Shown here: piece by piece, positions 26,241 through 34,694 of the stretch
Layout: every line of letters starts with the position of its first letter
Numbering within the stretch: position 1 is the stretch's first letter
Source: Gammaproteobacteria bacterium UBA5078
Lineage (GTDB): Bacteria > Pseudomonadota > Gammaproteobacteria > Pseudomonadales > Pseudohongiellaceae
Assembly (NCBI GenBank): GCA_002416505.1
Contig: DIAM01000014.1
Location: 46,638-110,637, forward strand
Direction: 5' to 3'
Length of the DNA stretch: 64,000 bases
Notes under the pieces: model-generated
Database searches by the model: none
What the model was told of the DNA's origin: nothing
Seen by the model: the letters and a program-made list of their open reading frames with translations, nothing else
Made by a program: the position numbers and the translations under genes

Positions 26241-27677
26241 CTATCGATCCAAGGTCAATAGCATGTCGCGAACGTCGACGAAATGGCCGTTGATCGCCGC
26301 TGCCGCCGCCATGGCTGGACTCACTAGGTGGGTACGCCCACCGAAGCCCTGCCGGCCCTCGAAATTGCGATTCGAGGTGGACGCGCAATGCTTGCCCGCA
26401 CCGAGTTGGTCCGCGTTCATGGCCAGGCACATAGAACAGCCGGGCTCGCGCCACTCCAGTCCCGCCTCGATAAAGATCTTGTCCAAGCCCTCTGCCTCGG
26501 CCTGTTTCTTCACCAGTCCCGAGCCCGGCACAACCAGCGCCATCTCGATCGTAGAGGCAACCTTGTGCCCCTTGACCACGGCCGCAGCGGCGCGTAGATC
26601 CTCGATGCGCGAGTTCGTGCAAGAGCCGATGAAGATGCAGTCTAGCTTTATGTCGGTGATCTTCATACCGGGGGTCAAACCCATATACTTCAAGGCCTGA
26701 CGCATATTGTCGCGACGGCTAGGGCTGCTTTGCTGCTCCGGATCGGGTATCTCACCCGTGATCGGGGCCACCATCTCTGGGGAGGTTCCCCAGGTGACCT
26801 GAGGAATGATCTCAGCGGCATCGATCACGACGACGCGATCGAAATGTGCCGTATCATCGCTGACCATCTCGCGCCACGCCGTACAGGCCTTCTCCCACAT
26901 TTCGCCCTTCGGAGCGAAGGGGCGACCCTTGATGTAATCCAGAGTGGTCTGATCGACGGCAATCAGGCCGGCGCGTGCGCCCGCCTCGATGGCCATATTG
27001 CAGACCGTCATGCGCCCTTCGATGCTCAGGGAGCGAATCGCCTCGCCTCCGAATTCGATGGTAAAGCCAGTGCCACCGGCAGTGCCGATCTCACCGATGA
27101 TTGCCAATACGATGTCCTTCGCCGTCACGCCGGGGTTCAAGCGCCCGTCTACACGAATCAGCATATTCTTCATCTTGGTCTGCATCAGACACTGGGTGGC
27201 CATCACATGCTCGACCTCTGAGGTGCCGATGCCGTGTGCCAAGGCACCGAGGGCGCCGTGAGTAGAGGTATGGGAGTCGCCACAGACGATGGTCATGCCC
27301 GGCAGCGTAGCGCCCTGCTCCGGTCCTACGACGTGCACGATGCCCTGACGCTCGTCATTCATGTCGAGCTCGAAAATACCGAATTCCCGGCAATTGTCGT
27401 CGAGCGTGGTCACCTGAATACGCGAAATTGGGTCGCGGATGCCTTCCAAGCCCTGGCGGCGCTCTTCACGCGTAGTCGGAATATTGTGATCCGGTGTCGC
27501 GAAATTAGCATCGGCACGCCACGGTCGACGCCCCGCCAGACGCAGGCCTTCGAAGGCCTGTGGAGAGGTGACCTCGTGAATCAACTGTCGATCGATATAG
27601 ATCAATGCAGTGCCATCGTCGCGCTGCGTCACCAAATGGGAATCCCAAAGTTTGTCGTATAAAGTTTTGCCAGTCAT
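26241..27677 (-). CDS. leuC: 3-isopropylmalate dehydratase large subunit
   Basis: LeuC carries the [4Fe-4S] cluster and most of the active site of isopropylmalate isomerase. The 478-residue protein starts KTLYDKLWDSHLV and has the three cluster cysteines, one in CIFIGSCTNSR (near residue 350) and two in PGCSMCLAMN (near 412 and 415). The ATG at 27677 follows AGGGTG. A short open frame just upstream ends in an ATGA overlap with this start. The upstream gap to aroC is AT-rich and probably holds the leuCD promoter. Confidence 0.97.
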   Translation of the reverse strand: MTGKTLYDKLWDSHLVTQRDDGTALIYIDRQLIHEVTSPQAFEGLRLAGRRPWRADANFATPDHNIPTTREERRQGLEGIRDPISRIQVTTLDDNCREFGIFELDMNDERQGIVHVVGPEQGATLPGMTIVCGDSHTSTHGALGALAHGIGTSEVEHVMATQCLMQTKMKNMLIRVDGRLNPGVTAKDIVLAIIGEIGTAGGTGFTIEFGGEAIRSLSIEGRMTVCNMAIEAGARAGLIAVDQTTLDYIKGRPFAPKGEMWEKACTAWREMVSDDTAHFDRVVVIDAAEIIPQVTWGTSPEMVAPITGEIPDPEQQSSPSRRDNMRQALKYMGLTPGMKITDIKLDCIFIGSCTNSRIEDLRAAAAVVKGHKVASTIEMALVVPGSGLVKKQAEAEGLDKIFIEAGLEWREPGCSMCLAMNADQLGAGKHCASTSNRNFEGRQGFGGRTHLVSPAMAAAAAINGHFVDVRDMLLTLDR

Positions 27678-27736
27678 GTAAACACCCTAAAGCTGTCACG
27701 ATTGAAGTAGGAGGAGGATACGCGCCCTCCACTCAT
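27674..27736 (-). other. possible 20-codon leader ORF ahead of leuC
   Basis: An ATG at 27736 opens 20 codons, reading MSGGRVSSSYFNRDSFRVFT, whose TGA stop overlaps the leuC ATG as ATGA. It has no leucine codon, so it is not a classical leu attenuator peptide, and its own SD is weak. It may be chance or a translational-coupling leader. Confidence 0.2.
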
Positions 27737-27775
27737 AACCAAAATGAAACTATTTTATTCTTTAAATAGAAATTA

Positions 27776-27794
27776 GTAATAGACAAGAGGTCTA
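27776..27794 (-). terminator. weak stem-loop at the aroC stop
   Basis: AATAGAC and GTCTATT form a 7-bp perfect stem with a 5-base loop, starting within the aroC stop codon on the minus strand. The stem is AT-rich and is followed by mixed A and T, so termination would be weak. The rest of the 114-base gap to leuC is AT-rich. Confidence 0.3.
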
Positions 27795-28880
27795 TTTGAG
27801 GATTGGCGTGCTCGTCGTCACGTCCAAATTCTGCGCTCTGTGGCGCAGTAAATGATCCATCAGCACGATTGCCAGCATTGCCTCGGCGATTGGAGTCGCG
27901 CGGATGCCTACGCAGGGGTCATGTCGGCCGGTCGTTATCACCTCGGTCGGCTGCCCATGCACATCGATGGAGCGGCCCGGAATGCGCAGGCTCGAGGTCG
28001 GCTTCAACGCGATGCTCGCGACTATGTCTTGCCCAGAGGCGATGCCACCCAACACGCCGCCGGCGTTATTGGACAGAAAGCCTTCGGGTGTAATCTCATC
28101 GCGGTGCTCGGTGCCCTTCTGTTCGACACAGGCGAAGCCCGCGCCGATCTCGACCCCTTTTACCGCGTTAATGCTCATCAAGGCATGGGCGATGTCGGCA
28201 TCTAGGCGATCGAAGACGGGTTCGCCCAATCCAACGGGTACACCCGAGGCCACCACGTTGATGCGCGCACCGATGGAGTTGCCCTCCTTGCTCAGGGCCG
28301 CCATATAGCGCTCCATCTCCGCTACCTTGCTCGCATCGGGGCAGAAGAAGGGATTGCGGTGCACCTCATCCCAGTCGAAGTTCTCGATCTTGATGGGGCC
28401 TAACTGACTCATATAGCCACGAATCTGGACGCCGTGCTTCTCGAACAGGTATTTCTTCGCGATTGCGCCCGCGGCCACACGCATTGCCGTCTCGCGTGCG
28501 GAGGAGCGACCGCCGCCGCGATAGTCACGCACACCGTATTTCTGATGATAGGTGTAGTCCGCGTGCGCGGGACGGAACTGGTCCTTGATCTTGCTATAGT
28601 CCTTGGAGCGCTGATCGGTGTTCTCGATCATCAGCCCAATGGGCGTGCCCGTGGTACGTCCCTCGAATACACCGGACAGTATCTTGATGGCATCTGCTTC
28701 CTGGCGCTGCGTAGTGAAGCGCGAGGTGCCAGGCTTGCGCAGATCGAGGTCGCGCTGCAGATCCTCTTCGCTGATTGCCAATCCGGGAGGACAGCCATCC
28801 ACTACACAGCCAAGCGCTGGGCCATGGCTTTCGCCAAAGCTGGTCACCGTGAAAAGCTTGCCAATCGTGTTTCCGGACAT
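27792..28880 (-). CDS. aroC: chorismate synthase
   Basis: AroC makes chorismate from EPSP with reduced FMN as cofactor, the last step of the shikimate pathway. The 362-residue protein has the three family signatures: GESHGPALGCVVDGCPPG near residue 16, VRDYRGGGRSSARETAMRVAAGA near residue 123 (here quoted only to its first part as VRDYRGGGRSSARET) and GRHDPCVGIRATPIAEAM near the C-terminus. The start ATG at 28880 is preceded by AGGTGATGC. It follows prmB by 111 bases; the prmB-aroC pairing is common in gammaproteobacteria. Confidence 0.97.
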   Translation of the reverse strand: MSGNTIGKLFTVTSFGESHGPALGCVVDGCPPGLAISEEDLQRDLDLRKPGTSRFTTQRQEADAIKILSGVFEGRTTGTPIGLMIENTDQRSKDYSKIKDQFRPAHADYTYHQKYGVRDYRGGGRSSARETAMRVAAGAIAKKYLFEKHGVQIRGYMSQLGPIKIENFDWDEVHRNPFFCPDASKVAEMERYMAALSKEGNSIGARINVVASGVPVGLGEPVFDRLDADIAHALMSINAVKGVEIGAGFACVEQKGTEHRDEITPEGFLSNNAGGVLGGIASGQDIVASIALKPTSSLRIPGRSIDVHGQPTEVITTGRHDPCVGIRATPIAEAMLAIVLMDHLLRHRAQNLDVTTSTPILK

Positions 28881-28991
28881 GCATCACCTACTTGCGTATA
28901 AATCAGTTGAGTAACAGCTAGTTCAAAAGGCCGTAAAAGGCGCGAAATTGTACACTATCGCGAGCGATCTTACGAATAGCCAAACGCTAAC

Positions 28992-29891
28992 TTATAGTGC
29001 CAGCATTGCCTCGGCATCGCGCAGTTGCTGCGCCGTGAGCACGAATATGCCCTCACCGCCATTATCGAACCCCAGCCACAGGAAAGGCATGGCCGGCAGG
29101 CGGGCACTCAAGGCCTCATGGGAATAGCCCACCTCCATGATGAGGACTCCGTCCTCACTGAGATAATCAGCCGCCTGGCGCAGGATCTGCAACGGTATCG
29201 CGAGACCCTCCTCGTCCGAATAAAGCCCCAACACTGGCTCATGAGCGTACTCGGGGGGCAGATCGTCGATCTCACTCTGGGAGACATAGGGAGGATTGCA
29301 CAGGATCAGCGAATAAGGCCCCTCGAGTCCGGCGAATAGGTCCGACTCAATGGCCCTAACCCGCGCCTCAACACCGTGCCGCACAATATTATCCCGCGCG
29401 AGGCTTAGGGCATGGGAAGAGATATCGGCCAGATCGACCCGTGCTTGCTCGAAAGCCAGCGCGGTGGCAATGCCGATGCAACCGCTGCCTGTGCACAGGT
29501 CGAGGATACGCTGCGGCACTGCGGGCAATAGCGTCTCGAAACGCTGGGCAATCAGCTCCGCCAATGGCGAGCGAGGAATCAGGACCCGCTCATCGACCTT
29601 GAAAGGCAGCCCGGCGAACCAGGCCTCTTGCACTAGATAGGCCACGGGCACGCGCTGCTCGATGCGACGCGACAATAGTGCGTCTAGCGTAGCGCTCTGA
29701 GCAGTGCTGAGCGCCTGGCTCATCTGCGCCTGTTCTGCATCGAAGGGAATCCCGAGCACAGTGAAGACCAAATATACGGCCTCATCCCAAGGGTTATCGG
29801 TGCCATGACCGTAGAATAGGTCCGCCGCCTCTAATTGTTCACTGACTCGGCTCACGCATTGCGCCACAGTCTCCGCCTTACTATTACTCAC
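28992..29891 (-). CDS. prmB: 50S ribosomal protein L3 N5-glutamine methyltransferase
   Basis: PrmB methylates a glutamine of ribosomal protein L3 using S-adenosylmethionine. The 299-residue protein has the SAM motif ILDLCTGSGCIGIATAL (about residues 140-156) and the catalytic NPPYVSQSEIDDLPPEY motif; the words after NPPY separate PrmB from the release-factor methylase PrmC. The start is GTG at 29891 with a strong GAGGAGG five bases upstream. It is divergent from folE across a 130-base gap in which I see no convincing promoter pair. Confidence 0.94.
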   Translation of the reverse strand: MSNSKAETVAQCVSRVSEQLEAADLFYGHGTDNPWDEAVYLVFTVLGIPFDAEQAQMSQALSTAQSATLDALLSRRIEQRVPVAYLVQEAWFAGLPFKVDERVLIPRSPLAELIAQRFETLLPAVPQRILDLCTGSGCIGIATALAFEQARVDLADISSHALSLARDNIVRHGVEARVRAIESDLFAGLEGPYSLILCNPPYVSQSEIDDLPPEYAHEPVLGLYSDEEGLAIPLQILRQAADYLSEDGVLIMEVGYSHEALSARLPAMPFLWLGFDNGGEGIFVLTAQQLRDAEAMLAL

Positions 29892-30021
29892 TCAAACCTC
29901 CTCAGGCGAGGTACAACGTGGGCTTGCGACCGATCATTGCCTCGAAAAGTACTTTACCCGGCCCCGCTCTGTGGCGTAGGGTTAGCGCCTCTTTTAATTG
30001 CTAGGATCAAATAGACTTGCC

Positions 30022-30576
30022 ATGACACAGATAATGGAAAAAGCCTATCAGGATATCATCAAAGCGATCGGCGAAGACCTCAACCGCCCCGGGCTCGCAG
30101 ATACCCCGAAACGCGCCGCCAAAGCCATGGAATTCCTCATGCGCGGCTATAGCCAGAACATCGACGAAGTGATCAACAACGCCCTCTTCCCCTCCAGCTC
30201 AGAAGAGATGGTGATCGTGAAGAACATCGAGCTGTACTCCATGTGCGAACACCACATGCTGCCCTTTATCGGCAAATGCCACGTAGCCTATATTCCCCAG
30301 GGCAAAGTCATCGGCTTGTCTAAGATCGCACGTATCGTGGATATATTCGCGCGGCGCATGCAGATACAGGAGAACTTGACGAAGGAGATCGCCGAGACCA
30401 TCGTCAATAAGACAGGCGCTACCGGCGCGGCCGTCATTATCGAGGCACAGCATATGTGCATGATGATGCGGGGTGTGGAGAAGCAAAACTCCATCATGAC
30501 GACCTCGTGCATGCTGGGAGCATTCCGCAATTCTCAGAGCACACGTAACGAGTTCCTATCCCTAATCAGCAAATAA
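30022..30576 (+). CDS. folE: GTP cyclohydrolase I
   Basis: FolE converts GTP to dihydroneopterin triphosphate, the first step of folate synthesis. From the ATG at 30022 it has 184 residues and resembles Pseudomonas FolE closely, with LYSMCEHHMLPFIGKCHVAY (zinc Cys near 75 and His near 78) and IEAQHMCMMMRGVEK (zinc Cys near 146). An upstream in-frame TTG at 29998 adds eight residues without family support; an ATG at 30034 is the other option. It is the only plus-strand gene between 8384 and 43654 and ends 1 base before the convergent DUF4892 stop. Confidence 0.95.
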   Translation: MTQIMEKAYQDIIKAIGEDLNRPGLADTPKRAAKAMEFLMRGYSQNIDEVINNALFPSSSEEMVIVKNIELYSMCEHHMLPFIGKCHVAYIPQGKVIGLSKIARIVDIFARRMQIQENLTKEIAETIVNKTGATGAAVIIEAQHMCMMMRGVEKQNSIMTTSCMLGAFRNSQSTRNEFLSLISK

Positions 30577-30577
30577 A

Positions 30578-31498
30578 CTAGGGACGCAGCACAATCTCGA
30601 TGCGTTCCGTGCACGGGGCCTGCCGGCACGAAGGCGCCAAAGGCCCTACTCCCTGCGCGATTATCCGCGACTCATTAATACCCTGGGCAACCAGCCGATC
30701 GGCTAGGCTCTGCGCGCGTTGGCTCGAGCGTGTTAGCAGTTGATCGAGCGACCCGCCACCACTGAGATGCCCCACGATATAGATATGCATCAATGGCGCA
30801 TTACGCAATGTATTGAGCAAGACGGTAAAGCCACCGTTGTCTTGCATCTGATCTTGCGCATCGAAGCCCACACCCTGCAAGATCACACTACCTTCCTGCT
30901 GAATTTGCAGCGCCAAGGCCTCGGGGCTAGTGGTCGGGACATCGCTAACGAAATCGCTCATCTCGATGATATCGAGGTGGGCATAGACACTGCGATTGCC
31001 GCGCGTAATAACATAGAGGGCCAGATAGGCCGTAATATGCTGCTCGTCACTGCCAACGGTGCTGACAAGATAGAACTGATCAGCATCTGGGCCATAGAGG
31101 ATGCGATTCTCGAACACATCATTGGCCCAGAAATTACTACTACCACAACCGCGCCCCTGGCAACGGTATAGCTCCGGACCAGCGGACAGCATCTGCGTGG
31201 AATAGTGCGCGAATACATCCGCGCTAGAATAGCCTTCGGGTATCTTATAGCTAATGCGCGTAAGCGTGCCGTCGACGCGCTCCTCGCGGCCGGCAGAGAC
31301 GCGGCCATTGACGCGTTGCATGCGGTCTAAGGCGAGGCGGTAATTGGTCGTGCCAGGGGTGCGATAATCCACGATCTCGGCGCCGGGGAAACGCTCTATC
31401 AACTCGTGATCCACCGGCGACTCAGCAAGCTGTGCCCATGCCGATGCGCCCTGGCTCACCAAGAGCAGGCACACAATAGCGCGCAATCCCATCGCCAT
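30578..31498 (-). CDS. DUF4892 domain protein with OmpA-like C-terminal domain
   Basis: From the ATG at 31498 this 306-residue protein has a signal peptide (GLRAIVCLLLVSQGASAWAQ) and so is exported. The middle is DUF4892-like, with YRCQGRGCGSSNFWANDVF and RILYGPDADQFYLV. The C-terminal 110 residues look like an OmpA peptidoglycan-binding domain (FTVLLNTLRNAPLMHIYIVG, RSSQRAQSLADRLVAQGI, GPLAPSC). It is probably a periplasmic protein that touches the cell wall. A longer frame reaching 31714 runs antisense-free through the lysine-rich end of the upstream gene and adds an arginine-rich artefact, so I reject it. The start lies 4 bases after the DUF4389 stop. Function unknown. Confidence 0.85.
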   Translation of the reverse strand: MAMGLRAIVCLLLVSQGASAWAQLAESPVDHELIERFPGAEIVDYRTPGTTNYRLALDRMQRVNGRVSAGREERVDGTLTRISYKIPEGYSSADVFAHYSTQMLSAGPELYRCQGRGCGSSNFWANDVFENRILYGPDADQFYLVSTVGSDEQHITAYLALYVITRGNRSVYAHLDIIEMSDFVSDVPTTSPEALALQIQQEGSVILQGVGFDAQDQMQDNGGFTVLLNTLRNAPLMHIYIVGHLSGGGSLDQLLTRSSQRAQSLADRLVAQGINESRIIAQGVGPLAPSCRQAPCTERIEIVLRP

Positions 31499-31502
31499 AG
31501 CC

Positions 31503-32000
31503 CTAAACCTCGGGCTTCGAGTCGTCATCTCGAACAGAACTCTTGGCCGCCTTCTTTGCTGCCGTCTTACGGGTTGCCGTCGCTTTACTGGCAGGTTTCT
31601 TGGCCTCCTCCTTTTTAGGGGCAGCCTTTTTAGGGGCTGCTTTTTTGGGAGCGGCCTTGTTTGGTTCAACACTCTTCTCAGGCGCTGGGGTGGGCGCTGG
31701 AGCAGGCTCGACAATGCTTACCTCCTCCGCGCCCGGATAGGGGGAGAACGGAAAAGGCTTAAGCTCACTGTTATAGGTCAAGAACTCTAGAATCTGGTGC
31801 ACATAGGTGCCGAGGTCTTTGCCCAATGCGCGCAGATTTAGGTTGTCTTTGCCCGTGAGCAGGCTAAACACAGCCTGTGCGATGGTGAGCAGAGTGAGCA
31901 CGACGCTGGCCACATAGAGAGCCACCGCGAGCGCAATCATGTACGCAATACGTAACCACTGTGAAGGCTCCTTGAGATTTTCAACGATATCGTCGGACAT
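31503..32000 (-). CDS. DUF4389 membrane protein with histone H1-like C-terminal tail
   Basis: A 165-residue protein in two parts. Residues 1-95 match DUF4389: a hydrophobic helix pair (LRIAYMIALAVALYVASVVL and LTIAQAVFSLLTG) and the motif LGTYVHQILEFLTYNSE followed by PFPFSPYPGAE. Residues 105-160 are a Pro-Ala-Lys-rich tail with tandem APKKA units (about 31603-31665), like the tails of histone H1 or AlgP, which bind DNA. The start ATG at 32000 is preceded by TAAGGAG, in which the TAA is the gpsA stop, so the two are coupled. The tail is absent from the DUF4389 core I know, and its role here is inference. Confidence 0.85.
   Translation of the reverse strand: MSDDIVENLKEPSQWLRIAYMIALAVALYVASVVLTLLTIAQAVFSLLTGKDNLNLRALGKDLGTYVHQILEFLTYNSELKPFPFSPYPGAEEVSIVEPAPAPTPAPEKSVEPNKAAPKKAAPKKAAPKKEEAKKPASKATATRKTAAKKAAKSSVRDDDSKPEV
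31603..31665 (-). repeat. tandem repeat encoding APKKA units
   Basis: About three imperfect 15-base units reading GCC/GCA-CCT/CCC-AAA-AAG-GC on the minus strand encode successive A-A-P-K-K blocks in the DUF4389 tail. Copy number is likely to vary between strains because the units are nearly identical in DNA as well as protein. Confidence 0.6.
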
Positions 32001-32002
32001 GT

Positions 32003-33043
32003 TTACTCCTTAGGATTCAAAGTTTTGGCTTGATTGGCTTCATACTCAACATCCAGCGCCTGCTCACCTAGCATTAGCGAGGCCACGATATTGTGCACCG
32101 AGCTGCCATTATAGATGATCTGATACAGCCCGTTTACTAATGGCATATATACCTCCAGTTCCGCGGCCTTCTCATAAACCGACTTCAGGGTATTGACCCC
32201 TTCGGCTACCTGACCGACTTCGACCAAGGCTTCTTCGATTTTAAGGCCTTTGCCAAGGGCCATCCCCACTCTGAAATTGCGAGACAGGGGGGAGGAGCAG
32301 GTCACGACTAGGTCGCCAACTCCGGACAGACCCAAGAAGGTCATGGGGTCTGCGCCTAGACGACGCCCGAAGCGAGCCATCTCGGTGAGGCTGCGGGTGA
32401 CCAACATGCTATTGGTATTGTGCCCCATGCCCATCGCGTCGGCCAAACCCGCGATAATGGCATAGATATTCTTCAAGGCCCCGCCCAACTCTACCCCAAA
32501 CATATCATCATTGGTGTAGACCCTAAAGTACTCGGACTTGAGCACCTTCTGGACGACCTCGCGCACGGAGACATGTTCGCTGGCGATAACGGTGCCGGTG
32601 AGGTTCTTAGCGGCGATCTCTTTGGCGAGGTTCGGCCCGCTCATCACCCCGATGCGCGCCTCGGGCGCCTCCTGACCCAATACCTGGCTCATCAATTTGA
32701 ATGAGCCGGGCTCGATGCCCTTGGTAGTGCTGACGAGAATCGCCTCTGGCTTGCTCCATTGCAGCATGTCTTTGACCACGGCGCGGAAGTAGGCGCTAGG
32801 CACCGCCACGAAGATGACATCACTGTCCTCCACTGCAGCCCGCATATCGGCATAGCCAACGACATTGTCATGGAGGATGTATCCGGGCAGGTAACGCGAA
32901 TTCTCGTGCTTAGTATTCACCTCGTCGACGAGAACTTCGTTGCGCATCCAAAACTTTACGCGGTAGCCGTTCTGGCCAATGATATTAGCAATAACGGTTC
33001 CGAAACTGCCTCCCCCTAGTACCGATACAGTGCTCATAGGCAT
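32003..33043 (-). CDS. gpsA: glycerol-3-phosphate dehydrogenase [NAD(P)+]
   Basis: GpsA reduces dihydroxyacetone phosphate to sn-glycerol 3-phosphate for phospholipid synthesis. The 346-residue protein has the nucleotide-binding GGGSFGTVIANI at the N-terminus, VSTTKGIEPGSF, SGPNLAKEIA and the catalytic region ELGGALKNIYAIIAGLADAM with its Lys. The start ATG at 33043 has GGAG nine bases before it; another ATG two codons in is less well placed. It lies 22 bases after sthA and is followed at once by the DUF4389 gene. Confidence 0.96.
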   Translation of the reverse strand: MPMSTVSVLGGGSFGTVIANIIGQNGYRVKFWMRNEVLVDEVNTKHENSRYLPGYILHDNVVGYADMRAAVEDSDVIFVAVPSAYFRAVVKDMLQWSKPEAILVSTTKGIEPGSFKLMSQVLGQEAPEARIGVMSGPNLAKEIAAKNLTGTVIASEHVSVREVVQKVLKSEYFRVYTNDDMFGVELGGALKNIYAIIAGLADAMGMGHNTNSMLVTRSLTEMARFGRRLGADPMTFLGLSGVGDLVVTCSSPLSRNFRVGMALGKGLKIEEALVEVGQVAEGVNTLKSVYEKAAELEVYMPLVNGLYQIIYNGSSVHNIVASLMLGEQALDVEYEANQAKTLNPKE

Positions 33044-33065
33044 GCTTTATTCTCCAGTGTGGCGC

Positions 33066-34457
33066 TTAGAATACTCGATTCAACCCGTCTTGAGCCGCTA
33101 TGCGGTAGGCCTCGGCCATGGTGGGATAATTGAACGTCGTACTAAGAAAATATTTTAGCGTATTGGCCTTGCCCTCTTGCAGCATGATGGCCTGTCCGAT
33201 GTGCACGATCTCGGACGCCTGATCGCCAAAACAATGGATGCCTAGAACCTCTAGGGTCTCGAAGTGGAAGATAATCTTCAGCATTCCCACCTGCTCACCC
33301 GTAATTAGGCCGCGCGCGGTGCTCTTGAAGAAGGCCTTGCCCACCTCGTAAGGGATGCGCTCTTTGGTCAACTCGCGCTCGGTCTTGCCGAGGGTGCTGA
33401 TCTCCGGGATGGTATAGATGCCCGAGGCGAAGCGATCGATCTCGACGCAGGCCTTAGGGTCGACGATGGCATTGGACGCGGAGCGGCCCTGATCATAGGA
33501 GACGCTGGCCAGTGAGGGCCAACCGATCACATCCCCTGCCGCGTAGATGTTCTCCACCGTCGTGCGATAGGTCTTATCGATCTCGAGCTGACCGCGGGAG
33601 TTGGGCACTAGGCCGATCGACTCTAGATTCAGCTGGTCGGTATTGCCGGTGCGGCCATTGGCCCACAGCACGATGTCACTCTTGATGCGCTTACCCGATT
33701 TCAGATGCGTCACTATGTGGGTATCGAAGTACTCCAGCTTCTCATACTCCTCATTGTGACGGCTGCGCACACCGGCATCGCGCAGGTGATAGCTCAGCGC
33801 GTCGGAAATCTCCCAGTCAAGGAAGGACAGCAGGGTCTCCGCCGGGTTGATCAATTCCACCTTCGCCCCTAGACCGGCGAAAATCGACGCATACTCGCAG
33901 CCGATGACGCCGGCGCCGATGACGGTCACCTTGCGCGGCGAATGGTCGAGACTCAGGATGGTATCGCTATCGAAGATACGCGGATGGGTGAAGTCGACGC
34001 TGTCGGGACGATAGGGGCGCGAGCCGGTCGCGATAATAAAATAGTCGGCGGTGAGGATCGGGCCGCGGCTGCCTAATTTGACGGTGTGCGCATCCTCGAA
34101 CGCTGCAAGGCCATGAATGATGTCGATGCCGTTCTTCTGATAGTAGGCGCTGCGCAGATGCACCTGCTCGTGGATGACACGATTGGCATGCTGCATGATC
34201 TGCGGGAAGCTCGGCTTGCGCAGCGTCGCGAACTCCTTCAACAGCGGGTTCGAGCTGAACTGCATGACCTGTTTGACGCTCTGTCGCAAGGCCTTGGAGG
34301 GAATAGTACCCAGGTGTGTGCAATTGCCACCGACTTCCTCGCGATCCGAGACCACCGCGACGCGCCTACCCTTCTTTGCGGCATTCATCGCCGCGGACTC
34401 GCCGGCGGGGCCACTGCCGATCACCACAATGTCGTAATGTAACTTCTGCATCAGCAA
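33066..34457 (-). CDS. sthA: soluble pyridine nucleotide transhydrogenase
   Basis: SthA transfers electrons between NADPH and NAD+ with FAD. The 463-residue protein has the FAD motif DIVVIGSGPAGESAAMNAAK, the family segment EVGGNCTHLGTIPSKALRQS (with Thr replacing the second active-site Cys of related disulfide reductases), the NAD motif VIGAGVIGCEYASIFAGLG and the C-terminal dimerisation domain. The start TTG at 34457 has GGGAG six bases upstream; an ATG at 34451 is an alternative. It follows nqrM by 15 bases, so it is probably transcribed with the nqr block, linking two NADH-balancing systems. Confidence 0.95.
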   Translation of the reverse strand: MLMQKLHYDIVVIGSGPAGESAAMNAAKKGRRVAVVSDREEVGGNCTHLGTIPSKALRQSVKQVMQFSSNPLLKEFATLRKPSFPQIMQHANRVIHEQVHLRSAYYQKNGIDIIHGLAAFEDAHTVKLGSRGPILTADYFIIATGSRPYRPDSVDFTHPRIFDSDTILSLDHSPRKVTVIGAGVIGCEYASIFAGLGAKVELINPAETLLSFLDWEISDALSYHLRDAGVRSRHNEEYEKLEYFDTHIVTHLKSGKRIKSDIVLWANGRTGNTDQLNLESIGLVPNSRGQLEIDKTYRTTVENIYAAGDVIGWPSLASVSYDQGRSASNAIVDPKACVEIDRFASGIYTIPEISTLGKTERELTKERIPYEVGKAFFKSTARGLITGEQVGMLKIIFHFETLEVLGIHCFGDQASEIVHIGQAIMLQEGKANTLKYFLSTTFNYPTMAEAYRIAAQDGLNRVF

Positions 34458-34472
34458 CTAAAACTCCCTGAA

Positions 34473-34655
34473 TTATTGCGTGGTCTCTTCACATTTACTC
34501 GGGTTTCCCCCGCACAGCGAGCAGCCGCTATCCGCACTGCCATTGTTCAAGCCGCCGCAGGTGCCCTTGATCGGCGCTCGCCCCATGATGACGCCAATGG
34601 CCATCGCAGCGATTATCAGTGCTAGCACGATGAAACTCGCAAATACCGTTGTCAT
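34473..34655 (-). CDS. nqrM: Na+-NQR maturation factor NqrM
   Basis: NqrM is a small membrane protein needed to insert the Fe centre of NqrD/NqrE. From the ATG at 34655 it has 60 residues: one transmembrane helix (VFASFIVLALIIAAMAIGVIMG) and a four-cysteine tail in TCGG, GCSLCGG and KCEE. GGAG sits five bases before this ATG; a GTG two codons earlier is possible but overlaps that site. It is downstream of apbE by 39 bases, as in Pseudomonas and Vibrio. Confidence 0.94.
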   Translation of the reverse strand: MTTVFASFIVLALIIAAMAIGVIMGRAPIKGTCGGLNNGSADSGCSLCGGNPSKCEETTQ

Positions 34656-34694
34656 GTTCACTCCGTTTAACCGTCGTCGTTTATAGTCTAGTCG

